Positions 41,624-51,930 of a stretch of 64,000 nt of DNA are shown here, in pieces. Below the pieces are notes generated by a model. The model had not been told where the DNA came from and searched no databases. It was given only the letters and a program-made list of their open reading frames with translations. The first letter of the stretch is position 1; every line of letters begins with the position of its first letter. The DNA is from Symbiodinium natans (Eukaryota; Sar; Dinophyceae; Suessiales; Symbiodiniaceae), in NCBI GenBank assembly GCA_905221605.1, contig CAJNDS010000646.1:704730-768729 (forward strand), read 5' to 3'. The translations under genes were made by a program, and so were the position numbers.

Positions 41624-42776
41624 ACATTAGGGTCCTTTTTTCGTAAGCCCCCATATCGTCCAGGCATCCATCAGGCTCCAAGAACTTGGTGTGCAACAAA
41701 TGAAGAAACTGGCGGAGCCTGGACTAGGCCCCAAAAAAGCACCTAACATAAGGATCCTACCTCTAGGTATACGGGGCCTTTTAAGGGGGATTCCAGAACC
41801 CTTCATTGTGAGATCCTTATGTTTGTGTGTCTTTTGGTGCCCTATGGACAACAAGCATGTGCTCTGGATCACAAAAACACGTGTCGTCAAGTGCCAGGCA
41901 GCTTGCACCGCCTTCAAAATTTTGGATGTTTAACGAAGCGAAGTCTGATGGATCAGCTCGAGTGGCCTCAACCTCGCAAATGCTTCAGCTGGTTTTTTTG
42001 AGAGGGAGTGCATGGCACTCGGCGGAACACTAAAGTGCTGGTCCAAAACGGACCGTGAATTGATTCGATCCAAGCGAAGTCTGACGTCTAACGCCAGCAA
42101 GTCCTACAAGCTGCTTCAGGTTCTGACAAGGTGGGCATGCCACTTGCCTGTGTGCATGTGTGTCTGGGGTGGGGGCCCAAACTATAGTCCCCTTAGAATT
42201 TGCCAAACCCTAAACCCTAAACAAGGTTTCAGGGCTTTTGGGGTGTTGGCGATTTGGACCCGCAGGGTGCGCAAGTGCCTTTGGCATTTTCGAGACCACG
42301 GCCTGGAGTCTAAAGCTCTTCCAAAACGCCCAAACCCTGAAACCCCACCTTCACACCCCGAACCCCAGAAGACTTCGAAATTCAAGATATAGGTTGAAGT
42401 CCACCCCCCCCCCTCCTGCCCAAAAAAAACAAATCACCCCAAAACCCAGCCTCCAAACCCGAGTAGAGCTTCAGCCCTAAGCCCTGGCCCCTAGCCCCCC
42501 CATGAGCTTCTGCTCTGAGCTCACGGTTTAGGGTTTAGGGTTTAGGGTTTAGGGCTTCTGGTTGGGGCCTGTTGGGGATTTAGCATCTAGAGCTATAGAG
42601 GTTCTTCGGGCTTGAAGGGTTTGTGAGGGCTTTGGGCTTCTTAGGGCTTTGCCGTTTACTTGTGTTGTAGGGCTTTAGGGTTTTGAAATCTGAGATGTTA
42701 GTGGGGGGGGGGGGGGTGGAGGCTTTGCCTATGTAATAAATGTAAACATAAAATAAGTTTGATAGTAATAGTAAGA

Positions 42777-42915
42777 ATCATGATATGATTATCAAAAACT
42801 CACCAACAACAACAGCAGCAGCAACAACAAAAACAACAACAAGCATAATCACAATCATAATCGCAATCGTAATCGTTGTCATAACCATAATCATAATCTC
42901 ATCAAAGACATAGAC
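42777..42915 (-). repeat. AT-rich degenerate trinucleotide/hexanucleotide repeat
   Basis: ATCATG/AATCATA-type units and AACAACAAC triplets in an otherwise GC-balanced region. A minus-strand frame reads as an Ile/Val-rich peptide through the repeat and is not taken as coding. Confidence 0.8.
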
Positions 42916-43765
42916 ATAGCTCATCCAGGTGCAGAATGGCTCCGTGGGCCGTGCTGCTTGCGTCTGCCGCACGCAGGCAGATGGCTGGCCATTTCAAGAG
43001 GCGGGGCTTGCCCCTGAAATCCCCAAACCCTAAGCCCTATGCCCTAAACCCTATATGCCCCCAAAATCCTAAACCTGAAAAGGCCCCAAGCCCTAAACCT
43101 TGGAGACCTTCACATTCCGCAGGTCTCTCAACCACCTTAGCCCCACAACCCTCTGAACCCCAAGCCTGGAGTTTAGAGTCTGGGGTTTAGGGTTTACTGT
43201 TTAGGGTTTAGGGTTTCTTGTTCCCTCCAAGCCCAAAGCCCTTCCAACCTCCTGAAACCTGAAAGCGGCTAGCGAAGGTCACGGATGGCAACTGCGGCTG
43301 CCGCGACGGGTACCTTAGCAGTCGAGCAAGTAACCTTCAGCTTTCTTTGGGGGGTGTAGCCCCTAGATCTTCAGCTTCCCAAGTAAGCTGGACACCCTGC
43401 AGTAAACCCTAAACCCTAAACCCTAAATCTTATACCCTATACCCTATAAACCCTAAACCCTAAACTTTAAACCCTGACCCGAAACCGGACAAGTAAGGTA
43501 CTTCTGGAAGGAGGAGGAGCTATCCAGGGGATGCGTTCCTTGCAATGAAGGGCAGGAGCCTTGGGACCAAAGAAATCAACAAGGCTTTCGGGAATGGGAC
43601 CTAAGGTTTTAGGGTTTAGGGTTTAGGGGTTCGGGTTCCGGGGTTTAGGGTTTTAGAGTGTAGGGACTTAGGTTTAGAGTTCTTGGCTTCAGGGTTTTGG
43701 GCTCATAGTTTTGAAAGGTCCATCGTCTCTCTGTTGGTACTACAAAGCACACACCCTAAATCATA

Positions 43766-43836
43766 AACCCCGAACCCCGAACCCCGAACCCCGAACCCCG
43801 AACCCCGAACCCCAAACCCCAAACCCTAAACCCTAA
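43766..43836 (+). repeat. Variant heptamer array: CCCCGAA, then CCCCAAA, then CCCTAAA
   Basis: About six CCCCGAA units are followed by two CCCCAAA and then CCCTAAA units, so homogeneous blocks of different variants adjoin without change of phase. Confidence 0.85.
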
Positions 43837-44335
43837 CCCTCAAGGCCTACTCCCCAAGCCCTCAACTCTGGGCCGATGGCGCATGCCGACCCAGGTCGTT
43901 CGCCCGCCTCCCACAGCATGGGGTACGGTATAGGGTTCAGGGTTTAGGGTTTAGGGTCCACGAACGCACCCGCGACAAGTACTGGCTCCTTAAGAAAGTC
44001 ATGGGTCGAACTTGTGACGCGGTGCCCTACACACAACGGGGCACCAAGATCGTTGTTATTATTATGATTGTTATCAATAATAATTCTTATACATTTAGAT
44101 TTCTTTGGGGGGGGGGGGGGGCATGGGATCTCTTTTTTACATTTTTGTGGGGGCCCTTTGGGAGCTTTCTGGGGGCCTTCGACTGCAGGCACCTTATGCT
44201 TTCACAGAAGCGAATATTCCTCACAAGACTATGCCTGAAAGGATCCTCTGCGCGTAATGGAGACCCGAACAGGGAATGAAACAACATGCAGCGTTTAGGG
44301 TTTAGGGTTTAGGCCTAAACCCAAACAGGAATTGA

Positions 44336-44488
44336 TTAAGGTGGCTTTGCCGCCTTACACGACCTGGGGTGGGGAGAAAAGTGCTAGATGTCCGGCCCTC
44401 CACAGTCGGGCCATGGCTGCCCTTCGCGTGTTGTGAAGCTTTCAAGGGCATTCTGTTCCGCAGCTTCTGCGCCATATCACAACAAAAT
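44336..44488 (+). repeat. Dispersed repeat family C, copy 2
   Basis: GGTGGCTTTGCCGCC, GGGGTGGGGAGAAAAGTGC, CAGTCGGGCCATGGCTGCCC and GCAGCTTCTGCGCCATATCA follow in the same order and spacing as at 7004-7158. Confidence 0.75.
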
Positions 44489-44639
44489 CTAGATCCTAAA
44501 CCCCAAACCCTAAACCCCAAAGCCCACCCGAAAGCTCCAAAGGACTGCCGGTGGGAGAACCGCTTCTCGCGAAGCTTGGAGCCGCCTCCCCTGGTGCCTG
44601 GGCACTGGTCAGATCCCAGAGGCCAGTTTAGGTTTTGGG

Positions 44640-44755
44640 GTTTTTTGGTTTGGGGTTTGGGGTTAGGGTTTGGGGTTGAGGGTTTGGGGTTTAGGGTTTG
44701 GGGTTTGGGGTTTAGGGTATAGGGTTTGGGGTTTGGGGTTTAAGGTTTGGAAGCT
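44640..44755 (+). repeat. TTTGGGG/TTTAGGG mixed array
   Basis: About 15 heptamers alternate between GGGGTTT and GGGTTTA forms with few interruptions. Confidence 0.85.
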
Positions 44756-45274
44756 CGCTGCTGCTAAAAGCACCCACTCCGCTCGCTTGGGTTAGCATGT
44801 AACACTAAACTCCTACGTTTCATTTCTGAAGCTCCGACGACGTCTACCCAGTGTTCCATCCGGTTTAAGATTTTGAGTTGAGGGTTAATTAAGGTTTAGG
44901 CAGGGTTTGGCGTTTTAGGGTTAGGGTTTAAGGTAGTTTAGGGTTGAGGGTTCAGGATTTAAGGGAGTGCTTTCCCCCAAGACCGGCGCAGGATCCGTCT
45001 ACCGCTGCTTCAGCACGAACACCTGCCCCTTTACGAGTCAGTGCCTGATTTAGGAGCTTCTTTGCTTCTTTCTGGGGCAGCGCAGAACGTCCAAAAAAAA
45101 TCCCTAAACCCTAATCCCTGAACCCTGAACCCTAAACCCTATAAACCCTAAGAGCATGGACGGACGGGCGCTGCAAGAAGCCGGGAGCCGGGGCCATTCA
45201 TTGCCGGGCGGTTAAGGATCCTGACTTGAGCCAGTGTAGGGTTTAGGGTTTAGGTTTAGGGTTTAGGGTTTTTA

Positions 45275-45360
45275 ATGTTCCCTTATTGTGCTTAAGGGGA
45301 CCTTATCTGATTTAGCAATGTTTTTCCGGAGGGGTTCTAGGCCCAACCTAGTGAGCGCTA
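45275..45360 (+). repeat. Dispersed repeat family F, copy 3 (diverged)
   Basis: CTTAAGGGGACCTTAT, then CCGGAGGGGTTCTAGGCCC-AACCTAGTG, parallels the ends of the copies at 11270 and 14690. Similarity is weak. Confidence 0.3.
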
Positions 45361-45565
45361 CCTAGAGTAATGCCGAATACCTTGACCTTTTTTTGGCGGG
45401 GGGCGGGGGGGGGGGGGGGTCAATTTGCCTTAATCACTGCGTGTAGTTTCTTTAGTTGAGGTGACTCTGTGTCGTGTGCGCTCGTGGTCCTTTCTGTTGG
45501 CACCCCAAAACACCCTGAACCCTAAACCATAAATAGAGCGGGCCTTTCTGCAACAGAGACACTAT

Positions 45566-45678
45566 AGGACCCAGAGTCGGGCCTTCTTCCCCTTTTAAGG
45601 GGGTTAGGTTCCCTTAGAAGCCCTTTAAGCCAAAAAGGTACCCGTTTTCAATTTCATTCCAAGGTTACTCTTGGGCCG
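45566..45678 (+). repeat. Dispersed repeat family D, copy 2
   Basis: TAGGACCCAGAGTCGGGCC, TTAGGTTCCCTTAGAAGCCC, AAAAAGGTACCCGTTTTCA, CAAGGTTACTCTTGGG. The second half matches 12250-12334 and the first half matches 46850-46903, so this is the fullest copy. Confidence 0.7.
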
Positions 45679-46084
45679 AATTAGGGCTTAGGGAACCGAG
45701 GAGACGTCAACCCTAAACGCACTAGAGCTTACGTCGTTCTTAGGGTCCTTAAAAAAATGGTTACAAGAATTCCCAAGAAGCAGCTAAAGTTCAAATTTTG
45801 CTAGGATTCCAAGTTCAGTATAGAGTTTAGTTGCAACATGGCCTAAACTCAAACTCTTACAGGCTTTCGGGTTTGTGGGGTGTGGGGTTTGGGGTTTGGG
45901 TTCTCGGTTTAGAGTAAACTTAATTGAATACCCCGAACCTGCAAATCTGAAGCCTCAAGGAAGCCTGAACCTCAAACCCCAACCCTAAACCCTAAGCCAC
46001 GAGGAACAGCACATGCGCGGCCGGCCGCACCGGCAAGGCGTGTGCGCTCTGCATAGAAGGCTGCCTGGTCTCAAACGAGCAGAG

Positions 46085-46290
46085 GGTTTAGGGTTTATGG
46101 TTTGGGGTTTTTAGGTTTGGTGTTTGGGGTTGAGGGTTTGGGGTTTAGGGTTTGGGGTTTAGGGTTTAGGGTTTAGGGTTCGGGTTTAGGGTTTGGGGTG
46201 TTAGGGTTTGGGGTTTTGGGGTTTGGGGTTTTGGGGTTTGCGGTTTAGGGTTTGGGGTTTAGGGTTTAAGTTTAGGGTTTAGGGAGGTTT
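46085..46290 (+). repeat. TTTGGGG/TTTAGGG mixed array
   Basis: About 200 bases of G-strand heptamers, alternating TTTGGGG and TTTAGGG, with occasional octamers. It is the longest G-strand array of the block. Confidence 0.85.
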
Positions 46291-46400
46291 CTTGTATTCG
46301 GGGGGGATGGTGGTTGGAGGTTTTGGGCCCGAAGAAGATCGGAGCCTTCCAAGCAGGCTTTTTGGGTTCTTCAGAGCTTGGGGTTTGGGATTGCTCCTTA

Positions 46401-46512
46401 CTACTTGGAGGTTCATGGGCACTTATAACCCCAAATTTAAGTCTGCTTATAACCTCGGGGCTTTTCAGTGCAGTCACAATTCGGGTTATCAGTACCCTGA
46501 ACCTCCAAGTAG
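46401..46512 (+). repeat. Palindromic family A element, complete copy
   Basis: 112 bp. The left end CTACTTGGAGGTTCATGGGC and the right end GTACCCTGAACCTCCAAGTAG are inverted complements apart from a few bases. ACTTATAACCCCAA on the left is matched by TTCGGGTTATCAGT on the right. It has no internal telomeric insertion and serves as the reference copy. Confidence 0.9.
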
Positions 46513-46849
46513 GGTTTGGGTTCACCGCTAAGTCCTTAAATCAGGCTCTTGAAACTAGACCCCCCGAACTCTTAGGACCAAGAAAAGGAAAACCCGTCAC
46601 CACAAGCCCCGAAATTCCAAAGCTCTAAGTTGCACGCGCTACATCACCTAACAAACTGTAGCTAAGGGCCCTACATCCTAACCCCAAGCCCGAAGCCTTC
46701 AACCCCCCCCCCCCCCTGGCACCCCCGAACAAAGGCAAGCAAACTATCCTAAGCACCCTTAAAACCGAAAACCCCAAACCCTTAAAACCAACCCTAAACC
46801 CCTGGAACCCCAAACGCCTGAAGCCTTTTTGAAAATCGGGATGGGGTTC

Positions 46850-46903
46850 CTAGGACCAAAGTAGGGCCTTTTCCCCCTTTTTAGGGGCTTGGTTCCCTTG
46901 TAA
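46850..46903 (+). repeat. Dispersed repeat family D, partial copy
   Basis: TAGGACCAAAGTAGGGCC and TTTAGGGGCTTGGTTCCCTTG match the first half of 45566-45678 before the sequence returns to telomere words. Confidence 0.6.
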
Positions 46904-47719
46904 ACCCCTGGACCCTAAACCCTAAACCCTAAACCTAAGTCCTAAACTTTTAAGGGCAAGGACGCCCTAAACCTTTAACACCCTTCAGCCCTCGAACCCT
47001 GAACCCCTAAACTTTGCCCTAGACCCTACCCTAAACCCTGAACCCCAGGCTTCGTGGGTGGCCATGATGGAGAGTGTCAGCCGTTCTTCACCAGTTGCGC
47101 GCAGGAGACCTCCCAGGACCGCGGTTGAAGATCGTGGGTTTGGGGCTTAGGAGTTTGGAGTTTAGGGTTTAGGGTTAGGCTCATGGTCTGAGAGTCATTC
47201 AGGGTTTGGCGTTGAGGTTGAGGGTTTAGGGTTTAGGTGTTTAGGGATCTTCTTCACCACGGACTGCTACGTGCGCATGACTTCGAGGGGGAGTCAGCCC
47301 TACACCCTTAAACCAAAAAACCCAGCTCCCCCCCCTCCCCCATGTTCTGCAAAGCCTGGCTCCCTTCCCTAAGCCCTAAACCCTAAACACTAAACCCTGT
47401 TTCTCCACCGAGGCAAGCATGGTGCAAATCGCGGCTTACGCCATTCCCACGATGGTTTTGCTGAGCTTCGGCTGCAGCTTAATCCCTAAAGCTCTGTGCC
47501 CAACCCTAAGCCTTAGGATTTCTCACTACACCTTCAACCCTGAACCCAACTACTCTAAGCCCCAAACCCTACACTCAGCACAGGAGCTGATAGCACAGCC
47601 CTTGCCAGAGCACCCAGTGGTACCCTTATTCCTGTTTCTTCTCTCGGGTTCGGACCCGTACAAAGCTATGTAAGCAAACCCTAAACCCTAAACCCGAAAC
47701 CCTAAACCCTAAACCCTAA

Positions 47720-48370
47720 ACCCATGAGCCCAGCTGCGCTCGGTATAGCAAAGGGGACGCCCCCCGGATACTCCAGAGGACAACAGGCGCGAGGGGCAGG
47801 TAGCTGTGTTCCACTGTTCGGATCTATGTTGGGTGTGTTGGTGTTCCCGGTGGTTGCCTCACCGCGCCGTAGTCCACAACGCCCCGCAATTAATAGCCCC
47901 CCCAACTGCACCTAATTCGAACTACAACTGCAAGGGGGAACCATCAGAGCACACACCGGTCAGTTCCCTCGACGACCCTAGGGTTTGTGTTATGGGTGGT
48001 TTGCGGCCTCCCCTACCTTGCATGCCCAAACACAGCGTTCTGCTCTGCATGACTTCCCCCGACTGCTCTGCATGCCTTCCCCCAACTGCACCCCACACCA
48101 CACTAGGCGCAGCATCCCCCGAATTCGACGCTGAGGTTTAATTAGAGGACTTAATTAGCGTGCAAGCAGACGGGCCGGCTCCTAGACAACGTTGTTCGTG
48201 ATGCATGTTGTTTGGTACTCCCCCCTGGTGTCATCGCAACGGAGTCCCGGCCCGAATGCCCCGAAAGTGCCCTCCACCAACACTGTACAAGAGCCCCTGA
48301 ATTCATAGTCAACATGGCCTGAGGTCCGATCGGACTGCACGAGGGCCACCGGAGCGGGTCCACATTTGTA
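47720..48370. other. Start of non-mosaic island, nothing recognised
   Basis: Unique-looking sequence with CCCCC(C)GAC / CCCCCAACTGCA motifs repeated near 48054, 48080 and 48115. Short + frames (47724-47915 and 47806-48141) have no recognised family. Confidence 0.4.
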
Positions 48371-48373
48371 TCA

Positions 48374-48628
48374 CAATGTTAGGAGCGATGTCGGGTGGGT
48401 TGTTGCGAGTTCTTGGTGGTGACAGACCAACGCTCCGGGTGCATAGCCCCCCATGTCGTTCATCGAGGCTTTGAGCACGAATGTGAAGCCAGTATGAAGC
48501 CAGCCAGCAGTCTGTTGCGGCTGAATGAGGCGTGTCGGAGCATGTGAGAGTCCGCTGTGATTTCAGTGTTAGGAGCGATGTAGGGTGGTTTGTTGCTAAC
48601 TCTTGGAAGTAGCATGAACGTGCTCCGG
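48374..48628. repeat. Two-copy direct repeat, 190 bp apart
   Basis: GTTAGGAGCGATGTCGGGTGG..TTGTTGC..TCTTGG...GCTCCGG is at 48378-48440 and in diverged form at 48568-48628. A 137-codon minus-strand frame (48722-48309) crosses both copies and so contains an internal peptide repeat (AT-NHPTSLLTL and NNPPDIAPNI); coding is not supported otherwise. Confidence 0.65.
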
Positions 48629-48858
48629 CCGTAAGCATCGTTAATGACGCAGACCTTCGCATGAAGGGGACCCCTCTAGGGTCCGCAACCTTTTCGGGGC
48701 GCGCTCCTACCAGCGTGTCCACTCCCGGAGACCTCGACTTAACCCTGCGGAGCGGGTGCTTGTGTGCGCGCAGTGCGGGTGGCGAACCCTAAACGCTAAA
48801 CCCTAAACCCTAAAGCCTAAACCCTAAACCCTCGCAGGAGCTGAGAGCTGAGCTCTCC

Positions 48859-49068
48859 TTGTGGCGGCCAGGTAGAACTGAACTACAGCACCCCCTGATG
48901 GGCAGTAGAACCCCCCCTACCCTAAACTGGGGAACAAAACTTCGTAAAGCAACCGTCAGTCCTATTGATATTGATGACTCTTCGGATTCTGAAGCCTCCC
49001 GTGCTCCTTCTACACCAGAAACAATCCCATGGTGGAGCCCCCCGCTGTCCCGAGCCCCTACAAACTAA
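48859..49068 (+). CDS. Short hypothetical protein, acidic/serine-rich
   Basis: A 69-codon frame with ATG, just after the last telomere words. It includes SPIDIDDSSDSEASRAPSTP, an acidic serine patch of the sort found in disordered regions, and ends WWSPPLSRAPTN. No domain is recognised. It shares orientation with the coiled-coil gene 330 bp downstream and might be a 5' exon or an independent small frame; the reading frames differ and no splice site can be assigned with confidence. Confidence 0.3.
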   Translation: MWRPGRTELQHPLMGSRTPPTLNWGTKLRKATVSPIDIDDSSDSEASRAPSTPETIPWWSPPLSRAPTN

Positions 49069-49402
49069 TTTGACCAAATTTGACCATTACTGCCACAAGC
49101 ATGATGAAAGTCACTGTACAGCCTTCCGTTTGAGTGGGGACCTGGTGTGCAATATGCTAGTGCCCCGCAAAGAGCTCGGGTGGGGTTGGGAGAGCGGGAG
49201 AGAGAGAGAGTGTGGAGGAGAGGTCTCTTGTACGGGAGACGAGAAGGGGACAGGGGCTGCCCAGCATGGTGTATTGTCAAATAACTAGAGAGCGAAAACG
49301 CGTACAAATCCAAAACCTGCCCCGACGCCCGGTCCAGCTTCTGCAGTCCTGGTAGCGTGTGAGTACTGGTAGCGTGTGTAGTAGTGTACATACCTGCCTG
49401 CC

Positions 49403-50612
49403 ATGTCCGCCATGACAAGCGTTGACGCAATCCTGGCCTGGATGCTGCAAGAGACGAGCAGGGTGTGGCAAGATGGGCTCTCGGTGCCCAACATGCTTGG
49501 ATGCCTCCTCGTCTTGGTGCTGGCAACGTGGCTGCTCGAGCGAAGAAGCATCGGGAAACGGTTGCAAGCGGCGAAGATGGCGAACTGGCCCACCGGCGAC
49601 ACCTTGCAACAGCAGACCCTGCAGGCTGTTCACAACCTAAAAGCAGACTTGGGGGAGATGATCGAGAAGGTCACCATGGAAGTGAAAACCCGAGCTGAAA
49701 ACCAATGGACGATGAGCCAAGCAGGGGACGCACGACTGCAACAAGTCGCAGATCTGGCTGAAAGGACGAGAAAGGGCTGAAGAAGTGAAGATCAAAGTTG
49801 ATGTGGTGGAGACAAAGACCACGGGCATCAGCAAGATCCTTGACCAGATGGGTGCAGACCTCATCAAGCTGCGTGCCCAAAACGACAAGATGGCAATGAT
49901 CTTGGGGCCGATGGCAACCAGGCTCGAGAAGGTGGAGTCGCTCGTCACGGAGATCAAGGCGGACACCACAAAAACAGCTAGTGGCCACAACCAGCTCTTG
50001 CAAGCCATCAAGCAGAAAGGGGAGAACGCGTACCAGAAGGCAGAGCTCATGGCCTCAGAACAGAAAGAACTTCGAAAGGAGCTCCTGGCACACGTGGACA
50101 GAGGAAGCAAAGACCTCCAACTCAATGCGAAAGCAGTGCTTGCGGTGGCAGCGGACCTCCAAGCAGCAGCCCTCAAAGTGACGGAGCTGCAGACGGAGAT
50201 TGGGCAGCTGAAGTCGCTGAACTCTATTGAGGAGAGCGTCTCGGAGTGTCGGCTGCGCCTCAAAGAGATGGCGGACCAGGATTGGACGCATGATGAGTTC
50301 TGCCGTGAAGCACTGAGAGACATTGGGGCCAATGCTAGGGCCATCCACGAGAACAGCGAGACCCTCCTTGACAGAGTGCCACGCCTCCACAACAGGGCGC
50401 CGCCGATCCCTACGAGTGCGGGGGGAGGCGGAAGTCGCCCCTCAACGGATGGAGGGAGTGGCATGCCTCCTGTCATCAACCTCGTGGAGGCACTGGGAGG
50501 AGCGAGGCTGAGCCACCAACGAGGGAATGGCACGCCAATCCTGACGCTCCCCAACGGACAGCAGATGACGGTGGAGCCGAATGAACTCGTGGCAATGCTC
50601 TACAGGCCATGA
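49403..50612 (+). CDS. Membrane-anchored coiled-coil protein, split by one frameshift
   Basis: This is the best gene candidate in the window, of unknown function. It reads as about 400 codons in two + frames. The first frame (49403-49780, 125 residues) has a hydrophobic segment at residues 29-46 (PNMLGCLLVLVLATWLLERR), consistent with a signal anchor, then a helical region beginning with TLQQQTLQAVHNLKADLGEM. It stops at TGA (49778-49780), but the next frame is open across that point and continues the helix (RAEEVKIKVDVVETKTTG), so removing one base near 49770-49777 joins them. The second frame, to 50612, is a long charged coiled coil (for example residues 40-165 by its own count), then a Gly/Pro/Ser-rich linker and a compact C-terminus with GTPILTLPNGQQMTVEPNEL. 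The frameshift may be a pseudogene lesion, an assembly error in a GGG run, or a programmed shift. The antisense 305-codon frame is a shadow. The ATG at 49403 is chosen because it precedes the hydrophobic segment; another in-frame ATG follows three codons later. Confidence 0.6.
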
Positions 50613-51478
50613 CTTGGTCTGGCAAAGGCGCGACACATGAGGGGCAGAATTTCAAGAATTGGTAGAATTCGACGAATTTATGCACGCAAGCATGACACGG
50701 CCACAACAGATGCATGCCCTGAATTCTGTGCCTGGTTGAATTTGACATTTGCCGAATTTCGTGCATGCTGCTGACAAGTACACTTTGGTTAGGAAACTTT
50801 TACCATGCGTATTCCTGCAGTATTGGGTTGTGGTTGTGTGTGGGTGATAGATATCGGTGCTCGAATGCAAGAATTCACGCCTGTACATACTGGCACACAT
50901 GCCCCCCCCCGCTAACCCTGAATAACCCGGGTACTATAGGTCCCCACTGACATTTGCACATGGGTGCGTTCTGCGTGAAAGAATGTGATGCATGAGGACT
51001 AGCCTACTGCCTGTGTACACGTAGCCGTAAGTGCGCGTGCATGCAGTGAGCCGACTTCGCCTGGACTAGCACGTGCATGCCGGCCCCAAAAACTGGACGC
51101 ACGAAGCTGTATGCGTGTAGGTGCCCAGGTTGTGATAGCGCTGAAGCCAAATGACAAAAAAGGCGAGGGAGGGAGGGAAGGGAGGGAGAATAGGAGGCCC
51201 TGTTGTGAGTTGGTACTTGCTCCATACTGTGAAGTGATGTCGAATGAGGGCGATGTGGAAACCCCCCACCCCCCCCCCCCCCGAGCGGGTAGATTGCCCA
51301 AATCCCCTCAAGTGCGAAGCTCAGAGGGAAGGAGCCCAGAGACAGACTGGCCCGAGCCCTCAAGCTGAGTTCGACGCTGGTAACGCACAGAGCTCAGTTC
51401 TCACACCATAGGAGCAGCACGACAGAGGCATATATACATATACCGTCACACGCTCCGCGTGCCCCCCCCAGCACTGGA
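50613..51478. other. Intergenic stretch with AATTC/GCATGC motifs and C-runs
   Basis: At 50645-50765 AATTTC, GAATTC and TGCATGC words cluster (GAATTTCAAGAATTGGTAG, GAATTCTGTGCC, CGAATTTCGTGCATGC). C-runs lie at 50902-50910, 51267-51283 and 51462-51469. Frames at 51066-51363 on the minus strand read through the C-run and are not supported. Confidence 0.45.
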
Positions 51479-51790
51479 ATGATGTTCCGGCAGCTCTCCA
51501 TGTACCAGCAACTACGCGCCCAATGCTTTGCCCCCCCCCTAACCAGCTGGGAAGATGCAGGTCGTATAGCAAAAGAGATGCTGCATGCAGGACAACGCCA
51601 GATCTGGGCCCAACAGGAATGGAGGAAGTTCCTAAATGATCGCGAAATGGGGTTTGTCAACAAGCGGCATGAGCAACCAGGGGGACAGGGAGGGGGAAGG
51701 GCTGTTGGATGGATGTCGGATGATGATGACAGTGGCGATGAAGGCGGAAGAACCTTTGTGGTAGTGTTTCCTCCGACTCCTCCCCGCTGA
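51479..51790 (+). CDS. Small hypothetical protein
   Basis: A 103-codon frame starting MMFRQLSMYQQLRAQC, with a basic/tryptophan middle (QIWAQQEWRKFLNDREMGF), a Gly-rich stretch and an acidic cluster SDDDDSGDEGG before FVVVFPPTPPR and TGA. Composition is not repeat-like, although a C-run inside the frame encodes APP. No family is recognised. The ATG follows a C-run ending CCCAG, which could equally be a 3' splice site, in which case this would be an exon. It lies downstream of, and in the same direction as, the coiled-coil gene. Confidence 0.35.
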   Translation: MMFRQLSMYQQLRAQCFAPPLTSWEDAGRIAKEMLHAGQRQIWAQQEWRKFLNDREMGFVNKRHEQPGGQGGGRAVGWMSDDDDSGDEGGRTFVVVFPPTPPR

Positions 51791-51930
51791 ACTCCTCCTG
51801 CTCCTCTCTTGTGCGCGTGTGTGCGTGTGTGCCCCCCCCCCCCCTAACTGAAACCTGGTTAAAACACTCCGATCACGTCAATCACTCTCATGCTAATCCA
51901 CCAACATGTATGGGGTGTACTCTAGTAAAA

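Larger units (their letters stand above)
39490..47710. repeat. Telomere-word mosaic, block 5
   Basis: Dense words near 39740-39890, 40150-40290, 41030-41130, 42525-42560, 44640-44755 and 46085-46290. The stretch 41410-42180 is largely free of them and holds a hairpin element. G-runs of 12-17 lie near 42703, 44109 and 45404. Open frames such as 42012-42392 and 47419-47673 include heptamer peptides and are not supported as genes. Confidence 0.85.

Noticed and set aside
42012-42392. 126-codon + frame
   Set aside because: Only its first third lies outside telomere words; the remainder is heptamer translation (LNPKQGFRAFG type) and no motif is recognisable.
49637-50554. 305-codon minus-strand frame opposite the coiled-coil gene
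   Set aside because: It is antisense to a more plausible + frame, its composition is Ser/Leu-rich as expected for the complement of Glu/Lys/Gln-rich codons, and it has no recognisable domain.
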